Positions 32,069-41,273 are shown, counted from the stretch's first letter. The stretch is 51,680 bases of DNA from an uncultured Lachnospiraceae bacterium (GCA_910577645.1 CAJTOL010000023.1:1-51680), one strand, 5' to 3'. The notes: generated from the sequence alone by a model not told the origin. Program-made: numbers and translations.

Positions 32069-33795
32069 TTTTACAAGCTTTGGTGGATTACTATGAGACA
32101 TTGCTGGCAAATAATAAGGTGGCAAAACAAGGATGGTGCCAGGCAAAAACGGCATTTGCCTTAAATCTCAACATTGACGGCAGTTTAAAGGGAATCTTGA
32201 CTCTGAAAGAGGAAGAAGAGAGAGGTAAGAAGAAAATATGGGTGCCTTCTTATCGGGAGGTTCCTCAGATGGTGGCCCGTTCCTCAGGTGTGTCAGCGAA
32301 TTTTCTTTGCGATAATTCAAAATACATGTTAGGTGTCGATGCAGAAGGAAGTGGAAAGAGGGTTCAGGAGTGTTTTGAGGCTGCCAGGGAAAAACATCTT
32401 AAGATTCTGGAATTTTCAAATGGTCCAATGGCTATGGCAATTAAAGGATTTTTTCGCACATGGATTCCGGAAGAGGCAATAAAAAATGATAAGCTGCAGG
32501 AAATATGGGAAGAGATTACAGATGGCAGTAATTTGATTTTTACAATGGATACCAATGAGGCGCAGAAAGATGAAGAGATACGCATTGCCTGGCAAAATTT
32601 TTTGGATCAGGAGGAAGAATGTAAAAAGGGAATTTGCCTTGTAACAGGAAAAGAAGGCGAGATTGCAAGAATTCATTCGACAATTAAGGGAGTACAGGGG
32701 GCACAGTCCAGCGGAGCGGCTCTTGTATCTTTTAATGCCCCGGCTTTTGAATCTTATGCAAAGGAACAAAGCTATAACGCGCCGGTTGGGAAATATGCCG
32801 CCTTTGCTTACACTACGGCATTAAATTACCTTTTAACGCAAAAAGACTACAAATTTCAGTTTGGCGATACGACAGTTGTATACTGGGCAGAAAATGGAGA
32901 GGAAATTTATCAGGATGTTTTTGAATGGTCAATTGAACCCCCAAAGGATAATCAGGAGACTATAAAAAGTATTTTTCAAAATTTAAAGGAGCAAAGAGCT
33001 ATTGACCTTGATGGAATTGAGCTGAATGTAAATCAAAGATTTTACATACTGGGGCTGGCTCCAAATGCGGCAAGATTATCGGTTAGCTTTTTTTATGAAA
33101 ATAGCTTTGGAAATATTCTTAAAAATATTCAAAAGCACTATTACAGAATGGAGATGGTAAGACCTTCCTGGGAAGAACGGGAATACTTAGGCGTTAGAGG
33201 AATGTTGTATGAGACCGTTAATCAGAATTCAAAAGATAAAAAACCCATACCAAACCTTCCCGGGGCAGTTTTAAAGGCAATTTTGGGGAATACGAAATAT
33301 CCAGAGAATCTTTACAATAATAGCATGATAAGGATACGTGCAGAGCAGGGAAGAATTACATGGGGAAGAGCGTCAATCGTAAAAGCTTATTTGATTCAAA
33401 ATCATCATTTACAGAAAGGAGAAATGTTTGTGAAATTAAATGAGGAGACCAACAATACGCCATATGTGCTGGGACGAATTTTTGCAGTGCTTGAGAGTAT
33501 ACAGGAGGAGGCGAATCCGGGAATTAATACAACAATAAGGGACAAGTATTTCAATTCGGCGTGTGCAAATCCGGCTTCAGTATTTCCAATTTTAATAAAA
33601 TTAAAAAATAGCCATATTCGAAAAATTGAAAGGCAAACAGAATGGAAAAAGAAATATTTTGAAAAATCATTGACAGAATTGACGGGAAAAATTATAGAAT
33701 TTCCCAAGAGCCTTACATTAGAAGAACAAGGACAGTTTATTTTAGGTTATTACCATCAGGTTCAGAAAAGATACGAAAAAAAGGAGGAAGAGTAA
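32065..33795 (+). CDS. cas8c: type I-C Cas8c, Cascade large subunit
   Basis: 576 residues. 'MILQALVDYYETLL' at the start and 'YILGLAPNAARLSVSFF' in the centre are typical of Cas8c (Csd1). Recognises the PAM and opens the DNA duplex; an internal start often makes Cas11c from the 3' part. Two CxxC-like features of some large subunits are not obvious. One-base spacing to cas7c. Confidence 0.92.
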   Translation: MILQALVDYYETLLANNKVAKQGWCQAKTAFALNLNIDGSLKGILTLKEEEERGKKKIWVPSYREVPQMVARSSGVSANFLCDNSKYMLGVDAEGSGKRVQECFEAAREKHLKILEFSNGPMAMAIKGFFRTWIPEEAIKNDKLQEIWEEITDGSNLIFTMDTNEAQKDEEIRIAWQNFLDQEEECKKGICLVTGKEGEIARIHSTIKGVQGAQSSGAALVSFNAPAFESYAKEQSYNAPVGKYAAFAYTTALNYLLTQKDYKFQFGDTTVVYWAENGEEIYQDVFEWSIEPPKDNQETIKSIFQNLKEQRAIDLDGIELNVNQRFYILGLAPNAARLSVSFFYENSFGNILKNIQKHYYRMEMVRPSWEEREYLGVRGMLYETVNQNSKDKKPIPNLPGAVLKAILGNTKYPENLYNNSMIRIRAEQGRITWGRASIVKAYLIQNHHLQKGEMFVKLNEETNNTPYVLGRIFAVLESIQEEANPGINTTIRDKYFNSACANPASVFPILIKLKNSHIRKIERQTEWKKKYFEKSLTELTGKIIEFPKSLTLEEQGQFILGYYHQVQKRYEKKEEE

Positions 33796-34686
33796 ATGAA
33801 TGAAGTGATTAAAAACAGGTATGAATTTGTAATCTTATTTGACGTTGAGAACGGAAATCCCAATGGGGATCCTGATGCAGGGAATATGCCAAGAATTGAT
33901 CCTGAGACAGGATATGGTCTGGTTACAGATGTGTGTTTGAAGCGGAAAATCAGAAATTATGTGGAAACAGTAAAAGAAGATGAGGCAGGGTATGGAATTT
34001 ATATTAGAGAGGATGTCCCTCTTAACAGAAGCGATAATAAAGCATATGAGTATCTTGGAATCAAAGAGAAAGATGTGAAAGAGCTTAAAAAGAAAGATCC
34101 GGAAGCAGATATAAAAATCAGGGATTTTATGTGTCAGAATTTTTATGATATCCGTACATTCGGAGCAGTCATGACCACATTTGTAAAGGCCTCTTTAAAT
34201 TGTGGGCAGGTCAGAGGCCCGGTACAATTAGGATTTGCAAGAAGCATTGATCCGATTATCAGTCAGGAGGTGACCATAACCCGGGTGGCTATTACTACGG
34301 AAAAAGATGCGGAAAAGAAGAGCACAGAAATGGGAAGGAAAAATATTGTTCCTTATGCATTGTATCGGGCAGAGGGCTATATTTCAGCGAACCTTGCCAG
34401 AAAAGTAACCGGATTTTCTGAGGATGATTTAGAGCTTTTATGGGAAGCAATTATTAATATGTTTGAACATGACCATTCTGCGGCAAGAGGAAAAATGGCT
34501 GTTCGGGAATTGATCGTATTTAAACATAGTAAAGAACTGGGGGATTGTCCAGCGTATAAGTTATTTGATTCTGTGGAAGTGAAAAAGAAAGAAGAAGTTA
34601 TATACCCAAGAAAATATCAGGATTATATTATTAATATTCATGGAGAAATGATACCAGATACTATAGAAATGGTAAGGAAAGTGTAA
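33796..34686 (+). CDS. cas7c: type I-C Cas7c, Cascade backbone
   Basis: 296 residues. 'EFVILFDVENGNPNGDPDAGNMPRIDPETGYGLVTDVCLKRKIRNYV' region (Csd2/Cas7 motif) and 'TFGAVMTTFVKAS' in the middle. Multiple copies coat the spacer and displace every sixth base. Stop overlaps the cas4 start (TAATG). Confidence 0.94.
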   Translation: MNEVIKNRYEFVILFDVENGNPNGDPDAGNMPRIDPETGYGLVTDVCLKRKIRNYVETVKEDEAGYGIYIREDVPLNRSDNKAYEYLGIKEKDVKELKKKDPEADIKIRDFMCQNFYDIRTFGAVMTTFVKASLNCGQVRGPVQLGFARSIDPIISQEVTITRVAITTEKDAEKKSTEMGRKNIVPYALYRAEGYISANLARKVTGFSEDDLELLWEAIINMFEHDHSAARGKMAVRELIVFKHSKELGDCPAYKLFDSVEVKKKEEVIYPRKYQDYIINIHGEMIPDTIEMVRKV

Positions 34687-35345
34687 TGGAATATAAAGAA
34701 GATGAATACTTAATGATTTCAGGTATTCAGCATTTCAAATTTTGCCGGCGTCAGTGGGCACTGATTCACATTGAACAGCAATGGGAAGAAAATGTGCATA
34801 CAGTTGTGGGAGAATTAATGCATAAAAAGGCACATGATCCTTATTTAACTGAAAAGAGAAAAGGAGTACTTATTACAAGAGCACTCCCTGTTTCTTCACG
34901 GATGCTTGGCATTAGCGGGGAATGCGATGTTGTAGAATTCCACGAAAAAGATGAGGGCGTAAAACTGCATGGACATAGAGGTTTATACGAAATTTACCCA
35001 ATAGAGTACAAAAAAGGAAAACCTAAAGAGTCAGAGGAAGACATTTTGCAGCTGACAGCGCAGGCAATGTGCCTGGAAGAAATGTTTTCTTCTGATATTC
35101 AGGAAGGGGCGCTTTTTTATGGGGAGACAAGGCGGAGGGAGCCTGTTAAAATTACAGAAGAATTAAGAATTCAAGTGAAGGATATCGTAAAAGAGATGCA
35201 TCAATATTATGAAAGAAGATATACTCCTCAGGTAAAATACAGTAAACGCTGTAATTCCTGTTCTTTGAAAAATATTTGCATGCCGAAACTAGGAAAAACT
35301 TCTTCTGTTAAAAGCTACGTAGCACAGGCTTTGGAGGATATATAG
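34686..35345 (+). CDS. cas4: Cas4, spacer-processing nuclease
   Basis: 219 residues. RecB-like nuclease core with 'GECDVVEF' and 'YPIEYKKGKPK', plus the Fe-S cysteines: Cys20 in FKFCRRQW and three in CNSCSLKNIC near the C-terminus. Trims prespacers and selects those with a PAM. Stop overlaps the GTG start of cas1. Confidence 0.94.
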   Translation: MEYKEDEYLMISGIQHFKFCRRQWALIHIEQQWEENVHTVVGELMHKKAHDPYLTEKRKGVLITRALPVSSRMLGISGECDVVEFHEKDEGVKLHGHRGLYEIYPIEYKKGKPKESEEDILQLTAQAMCLEEMFSSDIQEGALFYGETRRREPVKITEELRIQVKDIVKEMHQYYERRYTPQVKYSKRCNSCSLKNICMPKLGKTSSVKSYVAQALEDI

Positions 35346-36376
35346 TGAGAAAATTGTTAAATACATTATATGTGACATCAGAGGACAGTTATCTGTCTCT
35401 TGATGGTGAGAATATAGTTGTATCTGATAAAGACTGCGAGATAGGAAGACTTCCCTTACATAATCTGGAGGGTATCGTTTCATTTGGATATAGAGGGACA
35501 AGTCCTGCATTGATGGGCGCATGTGCAGAGCGGAATATTTCTTTATGCTATTTGTCACCTCAAGGAAAATTCCTGGCAAGAGTGAGCGGGAAAGTAAAGG
35601 GAAACGTGATATTGAGGGAACAGCAGTATAAAAGCTTTTTAGATGACGGAAAAAGTCTGGAGATTGCGAAAAGTTGTATTATTGGAAAGATTTATAATGC
35701 CAGATGGGTTTTAGAAAGGGCTACCAGAGATCATAGCCTTCAAGTAAATGTTGAGAAATTAAAAATGTCATCGGAGAAGTTAAAAAACTCATTAGTTTAT
35801 GTGCGTGATTGTCAATCAAAAGAACAGCTGCGAGGATTTGAAGGGGAGGCGGCCCAAGTTTATTTTAGGGTTTTTGATGAATTAATTCTTCAGCAAAAAA
35901 AGGACTTTTCCTTTAATGGAAGGACGAAGCGTCCTCCTTTAGATAATGTTAATGCAATGCTTTCCTTTGTTTATACTTTATTGACGAATACAATTACTTC
36001 TGCACTGGAAACAGTAGGTCTGGATCCATATGTGGGATGTCTTCACACAGAGCGTCCCGGACGGGTGTCATTATCATTAGATTTGATTGAGGAATTGAGG
36101 CCTGTTCTCGCAGATCGTTTTGTCTTATCACTAATAAATAAAAAAATAGTAAGTAAAAAAGGCTTTGAGAAAAAAGAGAATGGTGCAGTTTTAATGGATG
36201 ATAAGACCAGGAAATCGGTGCTAGTAGAATGGCAAAATAAGAAAAAAGAAACTTTAACACATCCTTTTTTGAAAGAAAAAGTTGAGTGGGGGATGATTCC
36301 TTATGTTCAAGCGATGCTATTGGCAAGATATTTAAGAGGAGATTTAGATGGATATCCGCCTTTTTTATGGAAGTGA
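35345..36376 (+). CDS. cas1: Cas1 integrase
   Basis: 343 residues, subtype I-C form. N-terminal beta domain 'TLYVTSEDSYLSLDGENIVV', metal-binding Glu in RGFEGEAAQVYF, His in 'GLDPYVGCLHTERPGRVSL'. Integrates new spacers with Cas2. Starts with GTG overlapping the cas4 stop. Confidence 0.95.
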   Translation: MRKLLNTLYVTSEDSYLSLDGENIVVSDKDCEIGRLPLHNLEGIVSFGYRGTSPALMGACAERNISLCYLSPQGKFLARVSGKVKGNVILREQQYKSFLDDGKSLEIAKSCIIGKIYNARWVLERATRDHSLQVNVEKLKMSSEKLKNSLVYVRDCQSKEQLRGFEGEAAQVYFRVFDELILQQKKDFSFNGRTKRPPLDNVNAMLSFVYTLLTNTITSALETVGLDPYVGCLHTERPGRVSLSLDLIEELRPVLADRFVLSLINKKIVSKKGFEKKENGAVLMDDKTRKSVLVEWQNKKKETLTHPFLKEKVEWGMIPYVQAMLLARYLRGDLDGYPPFLWK

Positions 36377-36387
36377 GGAGTTAGGTA

Positions 36388-36678
36388 ATGCTTGTTTTAA
36401 TTACATATGATGTAAACACAGAGACGGCAGCGGGAAAAGCTCGGTTAAGGAAAGTAGCAAAGCAATGTGTAAATTATGGGCGTAGAGTGCAAAATTCTGT
36501 GTTTGAATGTATTCTTGATAACGCACAATGTGTGATATTAAAATCAATACTATCAGATATTATTGATGAAGAGATAGATAGTTTGAGATTTTATTATTTG
36601 GAAGATAAGTATAAGACGAAAGTGGAAAGTATAGGGGTTGAACAGGGGAAGGCTGTGGATGATGTGCTGATTCTATAA
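36388..36678 (+). CDS. cas2: Cas2
   Basis: 96 residues, ferredoxin-like fold; 'MLVLITYDVNTETAAGKARL' carries the conserved Asp. Structural partner of Cas1. Start ATG with GAGGAG about ten bases upstream, 11 bases after cas1. The array leader begins right after it. Confidence 0.95.
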   Translation: MLVLITYDVNTETAAGKARLRKVAKQCVNYGRRVQNSVFECILDNAQCVILKSILSDIIDEEIDSLRFYYLEDKYKTKVESIGVEQGKAVDDVLIL

Positions 36679-36857
36679 ACCAGTCTGTGCGAATACTAAG
36701 TACACAGAAAAGTATTGGGAGATTCGCACCTAAAAGTTTGCGTAAAAAGGACAGAAAGGGGATTGAAATATAATAGGATAAAGACAGAATTATAGAAATA
36801 TTAAATAAATTAGTAAAATTATTTCGAAGTATACAATGAAAATTGTGTAATTTTGCT
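36679..36857 (+). promoter_or_regulatory. CRISPR leader
   Basis: 179 nt between cas2 and the first repeat. It contains a long inverted repeat GTGCGAATACT / AGTATT..ATTCGCAC (36687-36729), a feature seen after cas2 in other type I-C loci, and A+T-rich sequence up to the array. At 36760-36769 is GGATTGAAAT, the last ten bases of the repeat, followed by TATAAT-like sequence. Confidence 0.8.
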
Positions 36858-37548
36858 GTCACTCCCCTCGTGGGAGTGTGGATTGAAATTAGCTGTCCAG
36901 TGGAATAAAGGATGCTCAAGTTGTGTCACTCCCCTCGTGGGAGTGTGGATTGAAATAATCATAATGCCTCCTTAGGAAAGGGGAGGTTTGTCACTCCCCT
37001 CGTGGGAGTGTGGATTGAAATTCCAATATAATCATGTGAAAAGTCTCCTATTGTGTCACTCCCCTCGTGGGAGTGTGGATTGAAATCCGGTTTGAAATTT
37101 TACTGCGCCTGGAAATCAGGTCACTCCCCTCGTGGGAGTGTGGATTGAAATCATCTTGAAAAGTTAATGTTGTGCAAATCTGTTAAGTCACTCCCCTCGT
37201 GGGAGTGTGGATTGAAATCACCTTTTAACCTTTCTTTTTTATTTTTAGTAAGTCACTCCCCTCGTGGGAGTGTGGATTGAAATGAGGTGGATCTTCCCGG
37301 TTATGTTGGGGGTAGGCGTCACTCCCCTCGTGGGAGTGTGGATTGAAATTCCCATTCTTTTTTGGTCATGTCAAAATCCTCCCCGTCACTCCCCTCGTGG
37401 GAGTGTGGATTGAAATAATGAATTTGCCAATTATGGCACAGCCGATAAAGTCACTCCCCTCGTGGGAGTGTGGATTGAAATAAACTGTCCTGATGATGTA
37501 AATTTGATTGATGTTCGTCACTCCCCTCGTGGGAGTGTGGATTGAAAC
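36858..37548 (+). CRISPR. type I-C CRISPR array, 11 repeats and 10 spacers
   Basis: Repeats of 32 nt start at 36858, 36925, 36990, 37055, 37120, 37187, 37252, 37318, 37385, 37450 and 37517. Each begins GTCACTCCCC, has stem CACTCCC/GGGAGTG and ends TGTGGATTGAAAT. Ten repeats are identical; the last ends in C instead of T, marking the old, leader-distal end. Spacers are 33-35 nt. By eye no spacer matches another part of the window. Orientation: leader and cas2 on the left, transcription to the right. Confidence 0.98.
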
Positions 37549-37676
37549 TCGTGTTTCCATATGCCCAGGAGACCTTGGAATTTGTCTACGCACTTGCTAT
37601 GGTACGGTTACATACAAAAAAATGAGAATGTAGAAAAAGGCAGACATCTGCCAATAGAAAGCTGCAGCTAAAATGA

Positions 37677-38354
37677 TTATCCCCAAACCCTCAATAATCC
37701 CAAAATCAACAAGTGGGCAGGATAAAACCAATAAAAGAAATATCGAAATCGAGTTTTTCCGGCCTGTCCGTTATAAAACCAGATGGGAATAAAAGAAAAA
37801 ACAGCAGTAGATTCACAGGCAGCCATTAGGATTCCGAAAATGGTCTGCCTGGTTTTGTCTTCATGCAGAGAATACAGGATGACAATAAAAAGGATTCCGT
37901 ACATGTGATAATCGCTTTTTAAGAAAAAGGCTGCCACGCAGCCTGCTGCAATCACCGCAATGGTTAGAAAAGATCCCAAATCAAGACCTGCGTAACACTG
38001 ATCAATTTTTTGAATTCCGTACATAACCAAAAGACCAATTAAAAGAGTAAAATAGACATTCTGAGATTGCCAATTTACAAAAGAACCAGAAATTGCCAAA
38101 TCAAAGGGCACTTCAGAAATAACAGAAAATAAGGCCATTCTGCCCATATAATTTTTAATATTTTTAGTATGATAAAACCCTTCTACCAGTAAAAAGCAAA
38201 AAATAGGAAAAGCCAGCCTCCCTATGATGCGAAAAGCCATAGCGGGAAAAGCCAGGGCGGCTGTCTCATTCAGAGCGCCGTTCATGAGAGCCACGCTGAT
38301 ATGGTCAAGCAGCATAGCAAAAGCGGCGATCCATTTTAATTGTTGTCCTGTCAT
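37677..38354 (-). CDS. TraX-family membrane protein
   Basis: 225 residues, about seven hydrophobic helices. 'LKWIAAFAMLLDHIS' at the start, 'IGRLAFPIFCFLLVEGF' and 'WFYNGQAGKTRFRYFFYWFYPAHLLIL' are TraX family hallmarks; TraX acetylates F pilin, but chromosomal Firmicute members have unknown substrates. Translationally coupled to the glycosylase gene upstream (four-base overlap). A second TraX-like gene is at 46101. The 128 bases between the CRISPR array and this gene show nothing further. Confidence 0.8.
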   Translation of the reverse strand: MTGQQLKWIAAFAMLLDHISVALMNGALNETAALAFPAMAFRIIGRLAFPIFCFLLVEGFYHTKNIKNYMGRMALFSVISEVPFDLAISGSFVNWQSQNVYFTLLIGLLVMYGIQKIDQCYAGLDLGSFLTIAVIAAGCVAAFFLKSDYHMYGILFIVILYSLHEDKTRQTIFGILMAACESTAVFSFIPIWFYNGQAGKTRFRYFFYWFYPAHLLILGLLRVWG

Positions 38355-39304
38355 AGCTGTCCTGCCTTTCCCATACGTTCCCTCTCATAATAAAAGATAT
38401 ACTGCTGCATCACTCCTGCATACCCCTGGTAACAGCTAAAATGGTCTGCAATCATAGCTTCATAAAGGCGGGATTTAGGGAGCTTTTTATAGCGCCTTGG
38501 ATGCCTGGGAAAATATTCTGCCATAAGGATTTTCTGAATCCAGGTGTCCACTGGGAATGCATCAATGTGATGGAGTCCGAAAAGGCAGATACAGTTGGCG
38601 ACCTTCTCACCAATCCCGTAAAACTGTTTTACATAATCCAGAGAATGAGAATAGTCCATAGATAAAAGCAGAGGCAGATCAAAAGCACCGGTGCATACAT
38701 CCTGAGTGATTTTTACAATATATTTTGCCCGGTAGCCTAATTTTAAGCTTTGCAGATCTTCCAGGGACGCCTGTGACAATTGCTCTGGTGTAGGAAAGGC
38801 ATACACAGTTGGGCAGGCCTGTCTCACAGAAAGGGAAGCTTCCGGGGATTCATCGGATTCAAAGGACTTGATGGGGGTTCCATATCGCAGGCTAAGCAAT
38901 TCCACGGCCTGACGGATAGCCGGAATGGTTTTCTGTTGGGAGAGAATAAACGTAATAATCATTTCCCATAGATCCTGCCGCAGAATCCGAATTCCATATC
39001 CCACTGTTCCGGCCGTCCTTAAATAAGAGTCCTCTGAGCGGATCGAATCTAAAAAGATTTGATAGTCAGTATCCAAATCAAAATAGTGCAGCCAAAAATC
39101 CAAATCCTTTTCTTCGCAGGTAAAGGATACAACGGCTTCTTTATTCGGCTTTGTGCTTAAATCTTCCCTTACCTCTAAATATCTTCCGCTGCTGATAACA
39201 GAATATCCTCCGGTTTCAAGGGGAAGCATCCGAAAGCACTGCCCGGATCGGGCGATTTGATTTAAGCGGAAACAGGGAAACGAAAAAGTTTTTGTTACAA
39301 TCAT
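38351..39304 (-). CDS. 8-oxoguanine DNA glycosylase-like HhH-GPD protein
   Basis: 317 residues. OGG N-terminal domain (1-110) followed by an HhH-GPD core: 'SQQKTIPAIRQAVE', 'LGYRAKYI', helix-hairpin-helix 'YGIGEKVANCICLFGL' with catalytic Lys234, and Asp253 in AFPVDTW. This matches the OGG1/OGG2 lysine-aspartate pair for removal of 8-oxoguanine with AP lyase activity. Operon with the TraX-like gene downstream. Confidence 0.85.
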   Translation of the reverse strand: MIVTKTFSFPCFRLNQIARSGQCFRMLPLETGGYSVISSGRYLEVREDLSTKPNKEAVVSFTCEEKDLDFWLHYFDLDTDYQIFLDSIRSEDSYLRTAGTVGYGIRILRQDLWEMIITFILSQQKTIPAIRQAVELLSLRYGTPIKSFESDESPEASLSVRQACPTVYAFPTPEQLSQASLEDLQSLKLGYRAKYIVKITQDVCTGAFDLPLLLSMDYSHSLDYVKQFYGIGEKVANCICLFGLHHIDAFPVDTWIQKILMAEYFPRHPRRYKKLPKSRLYEAMIADHFSCYQGYAGVMQQYIFYYERERMGKAGQL

Positions 39305-39350
39305 ATCCGTAATTTACCAAACTCCTGAGTATTAATCTTTACAAAATCAG

Positions 39351-39413
39351 GTTGCCATCAGTGGACAAGGGCCCATTAGTGAATAAAGGCACATACGCCT
39401 TATTCATTGATGG
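39351..39413. repeat. dispersed hairpin element, copy A
   Basis: CAGTGGACAAGGGCCC followed by a long hairpin, CCATTAGTGAATAAAGGC / GCCTTATTCATTGATGG. The loop side contains GGCACATACGCC, shared with copies at 43249-43287 and 51572-51612. Confidence 0.5.
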
Positions 39414-39507
39414 TACTTTAAAAAGAATCCTATGTCAACAAAAATAATATAACTGTATGTTTCCCGCTGATTTTGCATAAATTATTAAAAACAGCGGGAG
39501 AGTTAAA

Positions 39508-40047
39508 ATGGATCTTATAAAGCCCTTTCTCTTTCTTTCAAAAGCAATCGTTCCCCTGATTATTTTCTATATTGTAGGATTTGGCCTTCTGCAAAAACGT
39601 CCGGTATTGGAGGATTTTTTAGATGGGGCAAAAGAAGGGATGAAAACCGTATCAGGGGTTATGCCGACGCTTATTGGGTTGATGACAGCAGTAGGGGTGT
39701 TGAGGGCTTCCGGGCTTTTAGACTTTTTGGCAGGTCTTCTGGCAAAACCGGCCGGATGGATTCACCTCCCGCCTTCTATTGTGCCGGTTGCTCTGATACG
39801 CTTGGTCTCCAACGCGGCGGCTACAGGACTTGTATTGGATATTTTTAAGACCAGCGGGCCGGACTCTCTGGAAGGAATCATCGGCTCCATCTTAATGAGC
39901 AGTACGGAAACCGTTTTTTACTGTCTCAGCGTTTACTTTGGCGCTGTCCGCATTACCAAAACCCGTTATGCCTTATCAGGGGCATTGACAGCGACAGCGG
40001 CGGGAATAATAGCCAGCATTATGATTGGTACAGCAATGGTGGGATAA
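39508..40047 (+). CDS. spmB: spore maturation protein B
   Basis: 179 residues, Gate-family membrane protein. 'KAIVPLIIFYIVGFGLLQKRPVLEDFLDGAKEGM', 'VSNAAATGLVLDIF' and 'SSTETVFYCLSVYFGAV' are the SpmB signature. Acts with SpmA in dehydrating the spore core. Start ATG with GGGAG upstream. Separated from spmA by the CRISPR-Cas region, and transcribed in the same direction. Confidence 0.92.
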   Translation: MDLIKPFLFLSKAIVPLIIFYIVGFGLLQKRPVLEDFLDGAKEGMKTVSGVMPTLIGLMTAVGVLRASGLLDFLAGLLAKPAGWIHLPPSIVPVALIRLVSNAAATGLVLDIFKTSGPDSLEGIIGSILMSSTETVFYCLSVYFGAVRITKTRYALSGALTATAAGIIASIMIGTAMVG

Positions 40048-40078
40048 GCCCGGAAACGTGAAAAAACGTAAATATAGG

Positions 40079-40107
40079 TTGAAAACCCGGAAAATTTCTA
40101 TTATAAT
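40079..40107 (+). promoter_or_regulatory. promoter upstream of the FabT-like gene (distal)
   Basis: TTGAAA (40079-40084), 17-nt spacer, TATAAT (40102-40107). Confidence 0.6.
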
Positions 40108-40191
40108 AAAATGGCTGTCGCCTTTTGGGATTTTATACAAAATTTACAGAAAAAACACCACTTTGTAAGAATTTCATAAGGATTTCAGAGG

Positions 40192-40220
40192 TTGTTTTCT
40201 AGTGGAAAATCAGATATAAT
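40192..40220 (+). promoter_or_regulatory. promoter upstream of the FabT-like gene (proximal)
   Basis: TTGTTT (40192-40197), 17-nt spacer, TATAAT (40215-40220). No FabT-type palindrome is visible beside either promoter, so there is no sign of autoregulation by the site used at fabH. Confidence 0.6.
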
Positions 40221-40261
40221 CAGTAGGAAGCTTTTACCGACAGGGTAGAAAGGGATAAGAC

Positions 40262-40708
40262 GTGGATAGCTACGGGACTTTAAATGAAGTGCTGGTAAGG
40301 TTGTTCAATGATATTATGGATATTGAGCAGAAGGCGATTATTACACCTGAATTTAAAGATATTACCAATAAGGATATGCACGTCATTGATGCTATTGGAG
40401 TTGGGACGCCGAAAAATATGTCTGCCATTGCAAAAGAGTTGTCCGTTACAGTGGGAACTTTAACCATTGCTATGAACAGTCTGGTAAAAAAAGGCTATGT
40501 CAACCGGGAGAGAAGCAGCGAGGATAGGCGGGTGGTCTATATTTCCCTTTCCGAAAAAGGACAGAAGGCGTTTGAACACCATGAAAATTTTCATAAACAG
40601 ATGATACAAGGTGTTATGAATGAACTGGATAGACAGGAATTAGAGGTTTTGGTTAAGACCTTAAAGCATTTGAATAACTGGTTCCGTCAGGTCCAGGAGA
40701 ACGATTAA
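40262..40708 (+). CDS. fabT: MarR-family regulator, FabT-like
   Basis: 148 residues. It follows streptococcal FabT closely along its length: 'RLFNDIMDIEQKAI' at the start, 'FKDITNKDMHVIDAIG', winged helix 'MSAIAKELSVTVGTLTIAMNSLVKKGYVNR' and wing 'SSEDRRVVYISLSEKG'. FabT represses fab genes when acyl-ACP is abundant. The matching operator is at 10332-10348, about 30 kb upstream, whereas in streptococci fabT is inside the fab cluster. Start is GTG with AAAGGG upstream. Short gap to the lipoprotein gene suggests cotranscription. Confidence 0.82.
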   Translation: MDSYGTLNEVLVRLFNDIMDIEQKAIITPEFKDITNKDMHVIDAIGVGTPKNMSAIAKELSVTVGTLTIAMNSLVKKGYVNRERSSEDRRVVYISLSEKGQKAFEHHENFHKQMIQGVMNELDRQELEVLVKTLKHLNNWFRQVQEND

Positions 40709-40724
40709 GGAGGCATTACCAATT

Positions 40725-41273
40725 ATGAAAAAAACAATGATGTACATTGCAGCAGCTTTTATGGCAATTTCACTGGCAGCATGTACCCCAACCCCTCAGA
40801 AGGAGGCAGAGACCGCTGTCACTGTAGAGAACACCCAGGGCGGCGGCCAGCTGGTGGAAGGCAAAGTTCCGGGTCCGGAGGAAGACACCATTTCCGTATA
40901 CAGCATCAATGAGGACGGAAGCGGATTATTACAGAATATGGATTCTTTAGAGGAGCTTACCAATCAGGGTCTGGTAGATAAGATTATTGAGTATGGTGTT
41001 TTAGAGGAAGGAACAACTCTAATAAGCTTTGAGATCAGCCAGGACGAGAAGATGGGAGTAGTGAATCTTTCCGCAATTCCTTCTTATGAAGATGATGATT
41101 TTATGAACCGGGCGACTTTAGAGGCATTGGTCAACACTTTTATTGAGAACTATGAACTGGAGTTGGTAAAGCTTCAGATTAATGGGGAAGATGTTCAGTC
41201 TGAATTATTGGAGAGAGATGAAAACGGCTATTCTACCTATTTCGAAGATTTCGCGGATTTCTGGAAAGAATAA
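40725..41273 (+). CDS. lipoprotein with GerMN-like domain
   Basis: 182 residues. Signal peptide with lipobox LAAC (Cys20), Thr/Pro/Glu-rich spacer, then a domain from about 55: 'ISVYSINEDGSGLL', 'LVDKIIEYGVLEEGTTLISFEI', 'MNRATLEALVNTFIENYELELVKLQINGE', in the style of the GerMN (spore germination) domain. Located on the outer face of the membrane. It starts 16 bases after the regulator. Role unknown; the domain call is moderate. Confidence 0.7.
   Translation: MKKTMMYIAAAFMAISLAACTPTPQKEAETAVTVENTQGGGQLVEGKVPGPEEDTISVYSINEDGSGLLQNMDSLEELTNQGLVDKIIEYGVLEEGTTLISFEISQDEKMGVVNLSAIPSYEDDDFMNRATLEALVNTFIENYELELVKLQINGEDVQSELLERDENGYSTYFEDFADFWKE

Noticed and set aside
36770..36803. Guide-target test for the leader handle
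   Set aside because: The bases after GGATTGAAAT gave no convincing match behind a TTC at the cas3 or DUF3990 promoters.
36890..37516. Self-targeting by array spacers within the window
   Set aside because: No spacer showed a convincing match elsewhere in the window by eye; only the solitary guide at 30341-30356 does.
37366..37593. Open frame across CRISPR repeats on the minus strand, encoding repeated HTPTRGVT words
   Set aside because: It is the translation of the CRISPR repeats, a common artefact.
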